From contig CAIPDT010000033.1 in the NCBI GenBank assembly GCA_903863905.1, forward strand, positions 1-64,000: DNA of 64,000 bases. Direction: 5' to 3'. Source of the stretch: an uncultured Methylococcaceae bacterium. Its GTDB lineage: Bacteria > Pseudomonadota > Gammaproteobacteria > Methylococcales > Methylomonadaceae. The stretch's first letter is position 1. Each line of letters starts with the position of its first letter. Of this stretch, positions 36,901-45,814 are shown in pieces. A program made the translations under genes and the position numbers. The notes beneath the pieces are model-generated. The model worked only from the letters and a program-made list of their open reading frames with translations. It did no database searches and had not been told where the DNA came from.

Positions 36901-37862
36901 CCACAGAAATAGATACCATTATTAGCTCCATCACCTATACTTTACTTACCAACTTCGAAAATCTAACCTTGACGGGCACTACTGCACTTAATGGCACAGG
37001 CAACGTTATTGCTAACGTTATAACCGGAAATTCAGCCGCAAATAACTTATTAGGTGCTGCGGGAAATGATACCATTTACGGTGGTGATGGTAATGATACC
37101 CTTAACGGTGGCATAGGCGATGATAGTATGATTGGCGGAACGGGGAATGATACTTACATTGTTGACAGTACGGCCGATGTCGTTGTTGAAACATCGACTC
37201 TATCGACTGAAATTGATACTGTTAATACGACTATCACCTATACCCTAGGTGCAAATATAGAAACATTAAATCTCGTTGGCGCCAATATTATTAATGGGAC
37301 TGGCAATAATTTAAACAATACGTTAATTGGAAATGCCTCAGCAAATACCTTATCCGGTGGTGATGGCAACGACAGTATTAATGGAGGCGCAGGTGACGAC
37401 TCTATGGATGGTGGAAATGGTAACGACATCTTATTAGGCGGTATTGGTAATGACATTCTTAACGGTGGTAATGGTAATGACATCCTTAGCGGTGGTGATG
37501 GTAATGATACCTTAACAGGTGGGGCAGGAGTCGACAGCTTTTTATACAATATTGCCGCAAATGCCAGTACTAATTTTGACACAATCACTGACTTTACCTC
37601 AGGTTCTGACCAATTAAAGTTTACAGTAGCCGTGCTAACGACTTTAGGAGCCATCGGACAGTTTGCTGCAGGTGATCAACGTTTCTGGTCAAGTAACACG
37701 GGGTTGGCTCATAATGCAACAGATCGTCTAATATACAATACCTCAACTGGAGTAGTATCTTACGACAGTGATGGTAATGGTGTCGGTACCGCTATTCAGA
37801 TAGAAGTACTTGGAACGACAACGCATCCAGCACTAGTTGCAACTGATATTTTTGTAGTGTAG
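33987..37862 (+). CDS. Large RTX (hemolysin-type Ca2+-binding) adhesin/surface protein with NIDO and VCBS/cadherin-like domains; predicted T1SS substrate
   Basis: NIDO-like region (YTSLYVNTNGSISFG...ADVDTRGG...ITWDDVSYN); VCBS-like NDSDPDGDILTVSAV; many GGxGND repeats; no N-terminal signal, acidic/hydrophobic C-terminus. Confidence 0.88.
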   Translation: MAVNTPPTFSAFTSVITSGNENTTIQVGLNDLLLHSNATDSNGTVTAFVISAITTGTLKIGTTATTATNFDATTNNTIDANLFAFWTPPANSNGALSAFTAVAIDNGGAVSTTPVQATVTVIPDSPTVINDSFIISNGSNLTTVAQNYLLSNSNFLVNNLGTAATITDPTNPLYQVPLGSFGENVLAPSDDGSSPAVDISSVFANGINFFGTTYTSLYVNTNGSISFGQAASTYLPDQFHTGTTAIIAPFMADVDTRGGAIAVPTLGGNSTGSNLVYYDIDPTNGVITITWDDVSYNSYGYDKGNAFQLQLINSGNGDYNIVMRYEGVQWTSGDYNGGTLGLGGTPASAGLSAGDGNSMHHYELPSSGNEAALLNLSNTAGNTGINGVDIFSVHNGLTNNVLTNDSDPDGDILTVSAVNGIAANVGQAILLNYGTLTLAADGSYTYAINPSNLIYKALTASQSVIETATYTASDGHGGTSNASLSLTLQGVNDPPTGAVIITGNTLQNQTLTADTSTIADAEGLGTFNYQWFANNVAITGATSSTLALTKAEVNQTITAQVNYVDGGGTAESLTSAATAPIGGPLDTVALSLPTDIIYTDTPFIDNFSTNNGTFTATDLLLNPITYNIQNGTDNGDGTTSLTTSYGVLTITQATGAYNFVPNQTTIEPLAANTSISANITATVGSLTDTKAINIVINQLGITESDGNDLLTGTAGNDVFNGLAGNDTIYGGAGNDYLDGDIGADSLIGGTGNDTYIVDNTGDIVVETSTIATEIDTVNSSVTYTLSANVENLTLTDTIAINGTGNSLANYITGNSGNNLLTGAAGFDTLDGGAGNDTLVGGAGNDVMIGGTGNDTYNVDSAGDVVTETSTIPTEIDTVNSSIDYTLGANLENLGLMGTAINGTGNSLNNLIIGNASNNYIFGGIGNDTLNGGAGDDTLDGGTGNDKLNGGIGNDTYIIDSTGDVATETSTLATEIDTIISSITYTLLTNFENLTLTGTTALNGTGNVIANVITGNSAANNLLGAAGNDTIYGGDGNDTLNGGIGDDSMIGGTGNDTYIVDSTADVVVETSTLSTEIDTVNTTITYTLGANIETLNLVGANIINGTGNNLNNTLIGNASANTLSGGDGNDSINGGAGDDSMDGGNGNDILLGGIGNDILNGGNGNDILSGGDGNDTLTGGAGVDSFLYNIAANASTNFDTITDFTSGSDQLKFTVAVLTTLGAIGQFAAGDQRFWSSNTGLAHNATDRLIYNTSTGVVSYDSDGNGVGTAIQIEVLGTTTHPALVATDIFVV
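36230..37430 (+). repeat. Four ~300-bp (about 100-aa) tandem modules inside the RTX gene
   Basis: Modules GGTGNDTYxVDxxGDVVxETSTxxTEIDTVNSS... begin near 36230, 36532, 36832 and 37135. Confidence 0.85.
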
Positions 37863-37894
37863 TTCATTAGTCACATACATCAACACTAATAACT

Positions 37895-37924
37895 AAAGGG
37901 GGCATAATAGCCCCCTTTTTTTGT
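37895..37924 (+). terminator. Rho-independent terminator after the RTX gene
   Basis: aaagggggc-ataata-gccccctttttttt. Confidence 0.93.
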
Positions 37925-38071
37925 TAGCAAAATAACCTCCTACATTTTCAAATTTCAAACTCTTAACGCTTAAGCGCTGATAATTTTCTACCAACCCTTA
38001 AAACTCCCCCCTTTTAATCTTAATGTGTGTAGTATATAAAGTCTTATCTATAAGCAATATCTCACCGATTA

Positions 38072-39217
38072 ATGGATTCTCAATATATTAAAAATCAAAA
38101 TCTAAGTTCCCCAACCTTTATAATTAACACTGAGGTACTTTTAAATAATCTAAAACAATTAAATATCTTACGACAAGCTACTGACTGTAAAATCCTATAT
38201 TCTATTAAAGCCCTGCCCTTGTCTACTGTTTTAGAAAATGTCATGCCTTGGGTTGATGGTTTTTCGGTAAGCTCTTTATTTGAAGCCCAGTTAGCACATG
38301 AGATTTTAAAAGGACAAGGAAGTCTACACTTAACGTCGCCCGGCATCAGAACAGACGAGTGGCATCAATTAGCACCACTACTAACACACATCAGCTTTAA
38401 TTCGTTTTCTCAACAGCAACAAATTACAACACTACCGCAATCACACACTGCCTCAATAGGCTTACGAATTAATCCTAAACTCTCTTTTTTAAATGACAAC
38501 CGCTTTGATCCCTGTCAACGTCATTCAAAATTAGGTGTCGATATTGATGAACTGTGGCAAAACGATGCGATAGATTCGGTTAACGGTTTACATATTCATA
38601 CCGTTTTTTCAGCAACCGACTTTATGCCCTTAGTTAAAACAATCGAAAAACTTCGGCATTATTTTGGCCATCGCTTAGCGCAACTTAAGTGGATAAACCT
38701 CGGCGGGGGCTATTTATTTAACCAAATAAAAGATTATGAGCCATTCATTAAAATAGTCACGCAACTTAAACACGATTACAATCTGGAAGTTTATATAGAG
38801 CCCGGAAAAGCCATAGTCAATAATGCAGGCTATTTATTAACGACCGTTATTGATTGCTTTATCAGCGATGGCAAACACATTGCTATTTTAGATACAACTG
38901 TTAATCACCATCCTGAAATCTTTGAATATCAACGCCAACCCGACTTATTAGATCACGTACCTAAAGGAAAATATTCCTTTATATTAGCGGGGAGTAGTTG
39001 TCTAGCCGGAGATATATTAGGAGAATATCAATTCAACCAACCCTTAAAAATCGGTGATAAACTCATTTTCAAAGATGTGGGTGCGTATAGTTTAATCAAA
39101 GCTAATCGTTTTAATGGTTATAATTTACCTAGTATCTATAGCATCCAAGATCAACAAATAGCAACTTTAAAACACTATCAATATCAAGATTTTCGACAAC
39201 AATGGTATGCAGACTGA
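38072..39217 (+). CDS. nspC: PLP-dependent carboxynorspermidine/carboxyspermidine decarboxylase-like protein
   Basis: SPTFIINTEVLLNNLKQL...ILYSIKALP (PLP lysine), INLGGGYLF, VYIEPGKAIV; DapDC/ODC-type alanine-racemase fold. Confidence 0.8.
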   Translation: MDSQYIKNQNLSSPTFIINTEVLLNNLKQLNILRQATDCKILYSIKALPLSTVLENVMPWVDGFSVSSLFEAQLAHEILKGQGSLHLTSPGIRTDEWHQLAPLLTHISFNSFSQQQQITTLPQSHTASIGLRINPKLSFLNDNRFDPCQRHSKLGVDIDELWQNDAIDSVNGLHIHTVFSATDFMPLVKTIEKLRHYFGHRLAQLKWINLGGGYLFNQIKDYEPFIKIVTQLKHDYNLEVYIEPGKAIVNNAGYLLTTVIDCFISDGKHIAILDTTVNHHPEIFEYQRQPDLLDHVPKGKYSFILAGSSCLAGDILGEYQFNQPLKIGDKLIFKDVGAYSLIKANRFNGYNLPSIYSIQDQQIATLKHYQYQDFRQQWYAD

Positions 39218-39298
39218 TCACATCAAGCTCTTGTACACGTTATCACCCATGATATCGGATAACACTCTTTCCTTTTTTAAAGACCGGATTATTAATAC

Positions 39299-40315
39299 AT
39301 GAAAGCAATTCTAATGACTGCCGTCGGCGATGCCAACGTACTAAGCTATCAAGAGGTCCCTGAACCAACTCTTTCAACCACCAGCCAAGTTAAAGTAAAA
39401 CTCCAAGCTGCAGGTGTTAATCCTGTCGATACCAAAGTAAGGCGCCACGGGGTATTTTATCCTGAACCTTTGCCTGCTATCTTAGGATGTGATGGTTCTG
39501 GCGTTATTGTAGAAATAGGATCTGAGGTCACCCAATTTAAAGTCGGAGATGAAGTGTGGTTCTGTCACGGTGGACTTGGACGTGAACAAGGTAATTATGC
39601 TGAATATACAGTACTTGATGTGCGCTGGCTCAGTTTGCGCCCTCAAACTATTTCGGCTATTGAAGCCGCAGCGGCACCCTTAGTTTTAATAACAGCTTGG
39701 GGCGCACTCTTTGATAAGGGGAATTTACAAGCAGGTCAAACCGTATTAATTCATGCAGGCGCGGGTGGTGTTGGACATGTTGCCATACAGCTCGCCAAGT
39801 TAAAAGGTGCAAAAGTCATCACAACGGTCAGTTCCGAAGGTAAAGCCAACTTTGTTAAACAATTAGGGGCTGATGAAGTTGTTTTTTATCAACCCAATAG
39901 TTTTACAGATGCCGTAAATGCGCTGACTCAAAATCAAGGTGTAGATCTTGTTTTTGATACGGTAGGCCCTGATGTTTTCAAAGAAAGTATTGGCATTACG
40001 GCTCATTTTGGCCGTCTTATTACCTTACTTGACCCAGGTGCTGTCAATCTAAATGAAGCAAGACTTAGAAACCTATTAATCGGTTTTGAATTAATGTTAA
40101 CCCCTATGCTCAGAGACCTTAATTCCGCACGAGATAACCACGTTAAAATATTAAATCAATGCGCACAATGGATTGATCAAGGCCAAATTAAATTAACAAT
40201 AAGCCATCAATTACCTTTAAAAGAAGCCGTTATTGCGCATGAACTCATTGAAACCGGTCATATTTCAGGAAAAATAGTGCTATCTATTAATGATGACTCC
40301 GTTAAAATCAACTAA
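39299..40315 (+). CDS. NADPH:quinone reductase-like MDR family oxidoreductase
   Basis: ILGCDGSGVIVEIGSEVTQFKVGDEVW; VLIHAGAGGVGHVAIQLAKLKGA. Confidence 0.9.
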   Translation: MKAILMTAVGDANVLSYQEVPEPTLSTTSQVKVKLQAAGVNPVDTKVRRHGVFYPEPLPAILGCDGSGVIVEIGSEVTQFKVGDEVWFCHGGLGREQGNYAEYTVLDVRWLSLRPQTISAIEAAAAPLVLITAWGALFDKGNLQAGQTVLIHAGAGGVGHVAIQLAKLKGAKVITTVSSEGKANFVKQLGADEVVFYQPNSFTDAVNALTQNQGVDLVFDTVGPDVFKESIGITAHFGRLITLLDPGAVNLNEARLRNLLIGFELMLTPMLRDLNSARDNHVKILNQCAQWIDQGQIKLTISHQLPLKEAVIAHELIETGHISGKIVLSINDDSVKIN

Positions 40316-40459
40316 AAACACTATTCAGTTTATATTCATTTAACCGAGTTACTATAGACTAATAAAACTTATGCTTACTAAATAGTCTAACGACTTATGT
40401 ATAATAGCGCCCTTATACTCAACACTTTAATGATGAAAAATTAATGATATACAAAGGTT

Positions 40460-42844
40460 ATGACAGATAGAAATAAAAAACCTCTCTCAAGGTACGGCAA
40501 CGCTAAATCGATAAAAACATCGACCTCACATTGGTTTAGGAACCTACTGCTACTTTCTATCACTATTGGCTCATTTTTATTTGGTTCTTATATCGCCTAC
40601 CTAGACTATACCGTTCGCCAACAATTTGAAGGTAAACGTTGGGCTATCCCTGCTCGAGTCTATGCCAATCCAGTTGAGCTTTATGCTGGCATTTCCTTAT
40701 CGTCTGAAAAATTAGAAGCCTTATTACAGATGCTTCATTATAGAAATGATTCGAAACTATCTGCGGAAGGTACTTATACTAAAAATGGTTCACAAATCCG
40801 CATCAAGACTCGTCAATTTTCTTATTGGGATCAACAACAACCCAGTATGGCAATACAGATTAATTTTACAGCAATGGGTATTGAGAAAATTAAGGACTTA
40901 TCCTCCTCTGAAGATATCGCCATTGTTCGCTTAGACCCTGTACAAATTGGTAGTTTTTATCCAAGCATTAAAGAAGACAGGGTTCTCATTAAATTAGATG
41001 AAGCACCTCAGGCCTTAACTAACGGCTTACTAGCCTCTGAAGACAGAGACTTTTACAGTCACTTTGGCGTCTCAATGAAGGGTATCGCCAGAGCCGTATG
41101 GACCAATCTATTAGCAGGCGGCATGGTACAAGGCGGTAGTACCATTACTCAACAACTCATAAAAAACTTTTACTTAACCAGTGAACGTCGTTTATCACGT
41201 AAAGCAAAAGAAGCATTAATGGCTTTTATTTTAGAATATCACTATTCAAAAAATGAAATTCTAGAAGCCTATTTAAATGAAATCTATTTAGGTCAAAACG
41301 GTCAAAATGCGGTCCATGGTTTTGGCTTAGCCAGTGAGTTCTATTTTGGCAATAACTTAAAAGATTTGCCTTTAGAACAAGTTGCCTCCTTAGTTGCTTT
41401 AGTACGTGGCCCGACTGAATATGATCCTAGACGTTTTCCCGAGAGAGCTCTACAACGCCGTAACTTAATACTACAAGAAATGACTAACGAGAATTATATT
41501 ACCGCTGATCAAGCCTCTCAAGCCATTGCTAAACCGTTAAACGTTATTCCACGTATGCAACGCGCATCAAATCGCTACCCTGGCTTTCTTGACTTAGTTA
41601 AACGTCAATTAAAACAAGATTACCGTGAAGAAGATTTAACGTCAGAAGGCCTGAGGATCTTTACGACCTTAGACACTCAAGTACAAGATATTACTGAAAA
41701 AACCGTTGAAACCAAACTCGCTCAACTGGGTAAACCCTCACGAAACAATGAACTTGAAGCGGCTGTTATCGTCACGCGCCGTGACAGTGGTGAAGTCGTT
41801 GCCTTAACCAGTGGCCGTGAAAGCTTAGCAGGCGGATTTAATCGTGCCTTAGATGCAGTCCGCCCAATTGGCTCTTTAGTTAAACCTGCAGTTTATTTGA
41901 CCGCATTAGAACAACCTAATAAATACACCATTACCACCCGAGTCAGCGATAGCACTATTATTGTTAAAGGTGATAATGGCGTTGACTGGATTCCAAAAAA
42001 TTATGATCATAGAGAGCATGGTAATGTCCCATTACATACCGCTTTAGCAAAATCATATAATTTAGCGACTGTGCGTATCGGTATGGATGTCGGGCTTAGC
42101 AACGTCGCCAACACCATCAAAAATATGGGTGTTACACGAGAACTCGCGCAATTTCCGTCTTTATTACTCGGTGCCGCATCATTAACGCCTATGGAAGTCA
42201 CCCAAATGTATCAAACGTTAGCCGGGGATGGTTTCTCAACACCTATTAAAACGATCAGAGCCGTCATTGACTCAAATAACAAACAATTGCAAAGCTATCC
42301 TTTTACCGTCAAACAAGCCATAGATCCAGCCGCGACCTACATCGTTAATACTATGTTGCAAGGTGTCATGCATGAAGGCACAGGCCGTACCGCGTACTCA
42401 TACTTCCCTGAAGATTACGGTTTGGTGGGTAAAACGGGCACCACAAATGATGCTAAAGATAGTTGGTTTGCCGGCTATACCGGTGATTACTTATCTGTCG
42501 TCTGGTTGGGACGCGATGATAATAAATCAATTGGTTTAACGGGATCAACAGGCGCCTTACCTATTTGGTCAACCTTAATGAAACAAATATCTACACAACC
42601 GGTCAATTTAATTCCACCTGACAATATTACCCTCACCTGGATTGATCCTTACAGCGGCCTATTAACGAATAAAGATTGTGGCGGTGGCAAACAATACCCT
42701 TATATTTCAGGTTCAGAACCCACCATGCATTCAAGTTGCGGAGAAGGTTTTTTTAACCCTGATGATTCAGTACCGCCCGATAATGCAATACCGACTGACG
42801 TGTTTGAAACCGACCCTAATGAAATTAAAGCTGACCCACAATAA
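40460..42844 (+). CDS. mrcB: Penicillin-binding protein 1B (bifunctional transglycosylase/transpeptidase)
   Basis: LLASEDRDFYSHFGVS...GGSTITQQLIKNFYL; SLVKPAVYLTAL; LVGKTGTTNDAKDSWFAGYTGDY; UB2H-like N-terminal region. Confidence 0.94.
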   Translation: MTDRNKKPLSRYGNAKSIKTSTSHWFRNLLLLSITIGSFLFGSYIAYLDYTVRQQFEGKRWAIPARVYANPVELYAGISLSSEKLEALLQMLHYRNDSKLSAEGTYTKNGSQIRIKTRQFSYWDQQQPSMAIQINFTAMGIEKIKDLSSSEDIAIVRLDPVQIGSFYPSIKEDRVLIKLDEAPQALTNGLLASEDRDFYSHFGVSMKGIARAVWTNLLAGGMVQGGSTITQQLIKNFYLTSERRLSRKAKEALMAFILEYHYSKNEILEAYLNEIYLGQNGQNAVHGFGLASEFYFGNNLKDLPLEQVASLVALVRGPTEYDPRRFPERALQRRNLILQEMTNENYITADQASQAIAKPLNVIPRMQRASNRYPGFLDLVKRQLKQDYREEDLTSEGLRIFTTLDTQVQDITEKTVETKLAQLGKPSRNNELEAAVIVTRRDSGEVVALTSGRESLAGGFNRALDAVRPIGSLVKPAVYLTALEQPNKYTITTRVSDSTIIVKGDNGVDWIPKNYDHREHGNVPLHTALAKSYNLATVRIGMDVGLSNVANTIKNMGVTRELAQFPSLLLGAASLTPMEVTQMYQTLAGDGFSTPIKTIRAVIDSNNKQLQSYPFTVKQAIDPAATYIVNTMLQGVMHEGTGRTAYSYFPEDYGLVGKTGTTNDAKDSWFAGYTGDYLSVVWLGRDDNKSIGLTGSTGALPIWSTLMKQISTQPVNLIPPDNITLTWIDPYSGLLTNKDCGGGKQYPYISGSEPTMHSSCGEGFFNPDDSVPPDNAIPTDVFETDPNEIKADPQ

Positions 42845-42861
42845 ACTATAAAAAACTTACG

Positions 42862-43494
42862 ATGACACAATTCAATTTATTACGATTAATATTGTTAACA
42901 TGCCTACTTTTTATAACGCCCTTAAGCCAGGCAAGCGATGAACCTGTAAAACGATTACAAGCCTTTTTACAATCGTCGAAGTCGCTAACCGCTGACTTCA
43001 AACAAGTTTTAATTAACGAAGCAGGTAAACCTTATCAAACCAGTTCAGGTATTTTTTATCTACAACGCCCTGGAAAATTTCGATGGGATTATCTAAAACC
43101 TTTTCAACAAGAAATTGTATCTACTTCAGGTAAAGTCTGGTTTTATGATACTGACTTAGCTCAAGTGACTATTAAAAACCTTGATGAGTCAGTGGGGTCA
43201 ACCCCCGCCTTACTTTTAAGCGGCAACGTTTCCTTAGAAGATAATTTCACTATGAAAGATCAAGGCAGCGATGGTGATATGCAATGGATTAAATTACTAC
43301 CCAAAAATCAAGAAAGTAGTTTTAAATACATCTTAATTGGCCTGAATAAAGGTCAACTCAGTGGTATGGAATTGAGCGACAATTTTGGTCAATTAACCCG
43401 AATATACTTTTCTAATCTATTATTAAATCCCCCCATCAAACCCACCGTATTTGAATTTAAAGTCCCAGATGGCGTTGATGTTTTTTCTAATTAA
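42862..43494 (+). CDS. lolA: Outer-membrane lipoprotein carrier LolA
   Basis: SKSLTADFKQVLINEAGKPYQTSSGIFYLQRPGKFRWDYLKPFQQEIVSTSGKVWFYD. Confidence 0.94.
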   Translation: MTQFNLLRLILLTCLLFITPLSQASDEPVKRLQAFLQSSKSLTADFKQVLINEAGKPYQTSSGIFYLQRPGKFRWDYLKPFQQEIVSTSGKVWFYDTDLAQVTIKNLDESVGSTPALLLSGNVSLEDNFTMKDQGSDGDMQWIKLLPKNQESSFKYILIGLNKGQLSGMELSDNFGQLTRIYFSNLLLNPPIKPTVFEFKVPDGVDVFSN

Positions 43495-43524
43495 GCGCTA
43501 AAATTTAACCCTAATCGTATTGTA

Positions 43525-44823
43525 ATGTTTGATGAGTTAACCAAACCCTTAGCGGATAGAATGCGACCTCAATCTCTACACGAGTATGTCGGTCAACAGC
43601 ACATTCTAATGCCCGGGAAACCCCTCTATGAAGCAGTTGTCTCTGGACACTTGCATTCAATGATCTTTTGGGGGCCACCAGGCACCGGCAAAACAACACT
43701 AGTTCGACTTATATCACTACATTCAGATGCTGAATTTATTCCTATCTCCGCCGTATTATCGGGTGTTAAAGAAATTAGAGCAGCGGTCAGTGCCGCAAAA
43801 AAAATTCAGCTTGAGCAACATAAACGCACCGTTCTATTTGTTGATGAAGTCCATCGTTTTAATAAATCGCAACAAGATGCTTTCTTACCTCATGTAGAAG
43901 ATGGCACACTCTATTTCATAGGCGCCACCACTGAAAACCCCTCGTTCGCACTTAATAATGCACTCTTATCCAGAGCTCGGATCTATGTCCTTAATCCACT
44001 CACACCCAATGATTTAAGAACAGTAATCGACAACACTTTACAAGATGCTACGAGAGGCTTAGGTCATTTTAAAATAAATATCACGGACACCATCAAACAA
44101 CAATTTGCCGAAGCCGCCGATGGCGATGCTCGAAAATTATTAAATCTCTTGGAGATTGCAGTTGAACTGACAAATGCACAAAACCTAGATACCATTAATG
44201 AATCCTGTGCGAAAGAAGTCCTTTCAGGCGGTCTTAGACGCTTTGATAATCAAGGTGAAGAATTTTACAATCAGATTTCCGCTTTACATAAATCGGTCAG
44301 AGGCAGTTCACCCGATGCAGCACTTTATTGGTTATGCCGAATGATGGATGGCGGCTGTGACTTGGCCTATTTAGCGCGACGAATCGTTAGAATGGCTTCT
44401 GAAGATATAGGTAATGCCGACCCAAGAGCCTTACAAATTGCCATTAATGCTTGGGAAGCACAAGAACGTCTGGGAAGCCCAGAAGGTGAATTAAGTTTAG
44501 CTCAAGCTGTGGTTTATTTAGCCTGCGCACCTAAAAGCAATGCCGTTTATAACGCTTACAAAGCGGCTAAGCTGGATGCTCAAAGAAGCGGTAGCCTTGG
44601 TGTGCCTGTTCATCTAAGAAATGCCCCAACTAAACTCATGCGAGATCTGGATTACGGCAAACATTACCGCTATCCGCATGACGAACCTGAAGCCTATGCC
44701 GCAGGAGAGACTTATTTTCCAGACACTTTAGAAGGAACTCGCTACTACCAACCAGTTGATCGGGGTCTGGAAATCAAAATCAAAGAAAAATTAAAACACC
44801 TCGACGAATTAGACCAAAACTAA
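43525..44823 (+). CDS. rarA: Replication-associated recombination protein RarA (MgsA)
   Basis: PLADRMRPQSLHEYVGQQHIL; FWGPPGTGKTTL; FVDEVHRFNKSQQDAFLPHVEDG. Confidence 0.96.
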   Translation: MFDELTKPLADRMRPQSLHEYVGQQHILMPGKPLYEAVVSGHLHSMIFWGPPGTGKTTLVRLISLHSDAEFIPISAVLSGVKEIRAAVSAAKKIQLEQHKRTVLFVDEVHRFNKSQQDAFLPHVEDGTLYFIGATTENPSFALNNALLSRARIYVLNPLTPNDLRTVIDNTLQDATRGLGHFKINITDTIKQQFAEAADGDARKLLNLLEIAVELTNAQNLDTINESCAKEVLSGGLRRFDNQGEEFYNQISALHKSVRGSSPDAALYWLCRMMDGGCDLAYLARRIVRMASEDIGNADPRALQIAINAWEAQERLGSPEGELSLAQAVVYLACAPKSNAVYNAYKAAKLDAQRSGSLGVPVHLRNAPTKLMRDLDYGKHYRYPHDEPEAYAAGETYFPDTLEGTRYYQPVDRGLEIKIKEKLKHLDELDQN

Positions 44824-44895
44824 GTCGTCTATTAACCGTTTAAATACATTCTAAAATGTCATAAGACTGTGTTGCTCCACTCCCCAGATAACACC

Positions 44896-45234
44896 TTAAA
44901 TTATTTCAGCAATTGCCAAATCCAAAGTATCAACAATCGGTATTACCATATCTATACCCGCCATTAACAGAATTTTTTTAACTTGGCTGTCAGGATTGAG
45001 TATAACTATTTTACCGTTACGATTATGAGTAGCCTTAGCAATTAGAAGAAGTGTACGTATACCGATTGAAGCAATAAAATTGACCTCAGATAGATCGACG
45101 ATAAAAAACTTGCGCGGCGCCGCTGTAGCACCAGAGAACTTCAGATCTATGTCTTCATTTCCTAGGATATCCATCCGTCCTTTTAAATTAATTTTAAAAA
45201 TATCGCCATCTAATTGTTCGCAATTTATTTCCAT
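44896..45234 (-). CDS. STAS-domain anti-sigma factor antagonist (RsbV-like)
   Basis: FIVDLSEVNFIASIGIRTLLLIAKA with phosphorylatable Ser. Confidence 0.88.
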   Translation of the reverse strand: MEINCEQLDGDIFKINLKGRMDILGNEDIDLKFSGATAAPRKFFIVDLSEVNFIASIGIRTLLLIAKATHNRNGKIVILNPDSQVKKILLMAGIDMVIPIVDTLDLAIAEII

Positions 45235-45246
45235 GGTACTCCTGAT

Positions 45247-45735
45247 TTAATAATTGAAGCTAGTTAAAAACGGTGAATTCACACCCGGAATCGAGGCAGT
45301 AGATGTCTGGTATAAATAAAAACCTAGGCTAATAATGTTTTTGCTATTAGATCGATAATATCTACATTCATTCGCTAAACTTCGAATTAATTTAATTCCA
45401 AATCCTCCGATTGTTAAATCACCCACTTTATCGTAAGACTCAGACACAATGGCTTTAAAATCAAAAGGGTCGAAAGCTATACCGTCATCTTGAATCGTAA
45501 GAATTAATTTTTGCTCTTTAAGTTCCAGACGAATATTGATTTGATGGCTTTCATGATCTTGATAGGCATAAAACAAGATATTGGAAACAGCCTCATTAGC
45601 ACAGACATCCAAATCTTTAACAATCGAATCATTTAACGCCAATTGAGTACACACCTTACCCAACCATTCACTCATAGCCCTAAGATCCATAATGCTGTTA
45701 TGGATTTGTAGTTCAAAACAGTTGATAATTTGCAT
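45247..45735 (-). CDS. ATP-binding serine kinase / anti-sigma factor (RsbW-like HATPase)
   Basis: CANEAVSNILFYAYQ (N-box), QDDGIAFDP, GGFGIKLIRSL. Confidence 0.88.
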   Translation of the reverse strand: MQIINCFELQIHNSIMDLRAMSEWLGKVCTQLALNDSIVKDLDVCANEAVSNILFYAYQDHESHQINIRLELKEQKLILTIQDDGIAFDPFDFKAIVSESYDKVGDLTIGGFGIKLIRSLANECRYYRSNSKNIISLGFYLYQTSTASIPGVNSPFLTSFNY

Positions 45736-45814
45736 TTTTCTTCACACTATCAAGATTAGAATTTAAGTTATCCTAACTGTTAAATATGACAATATTATGA
45801 AAGATCATTAAACA

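Noticed and set aside
37238-37654. 138-aa minus-strand Pro/Ser-rich ORF
   Set aside because: Antisense shadow of the GGxGND repeat-coding sequence in the RTX gene.
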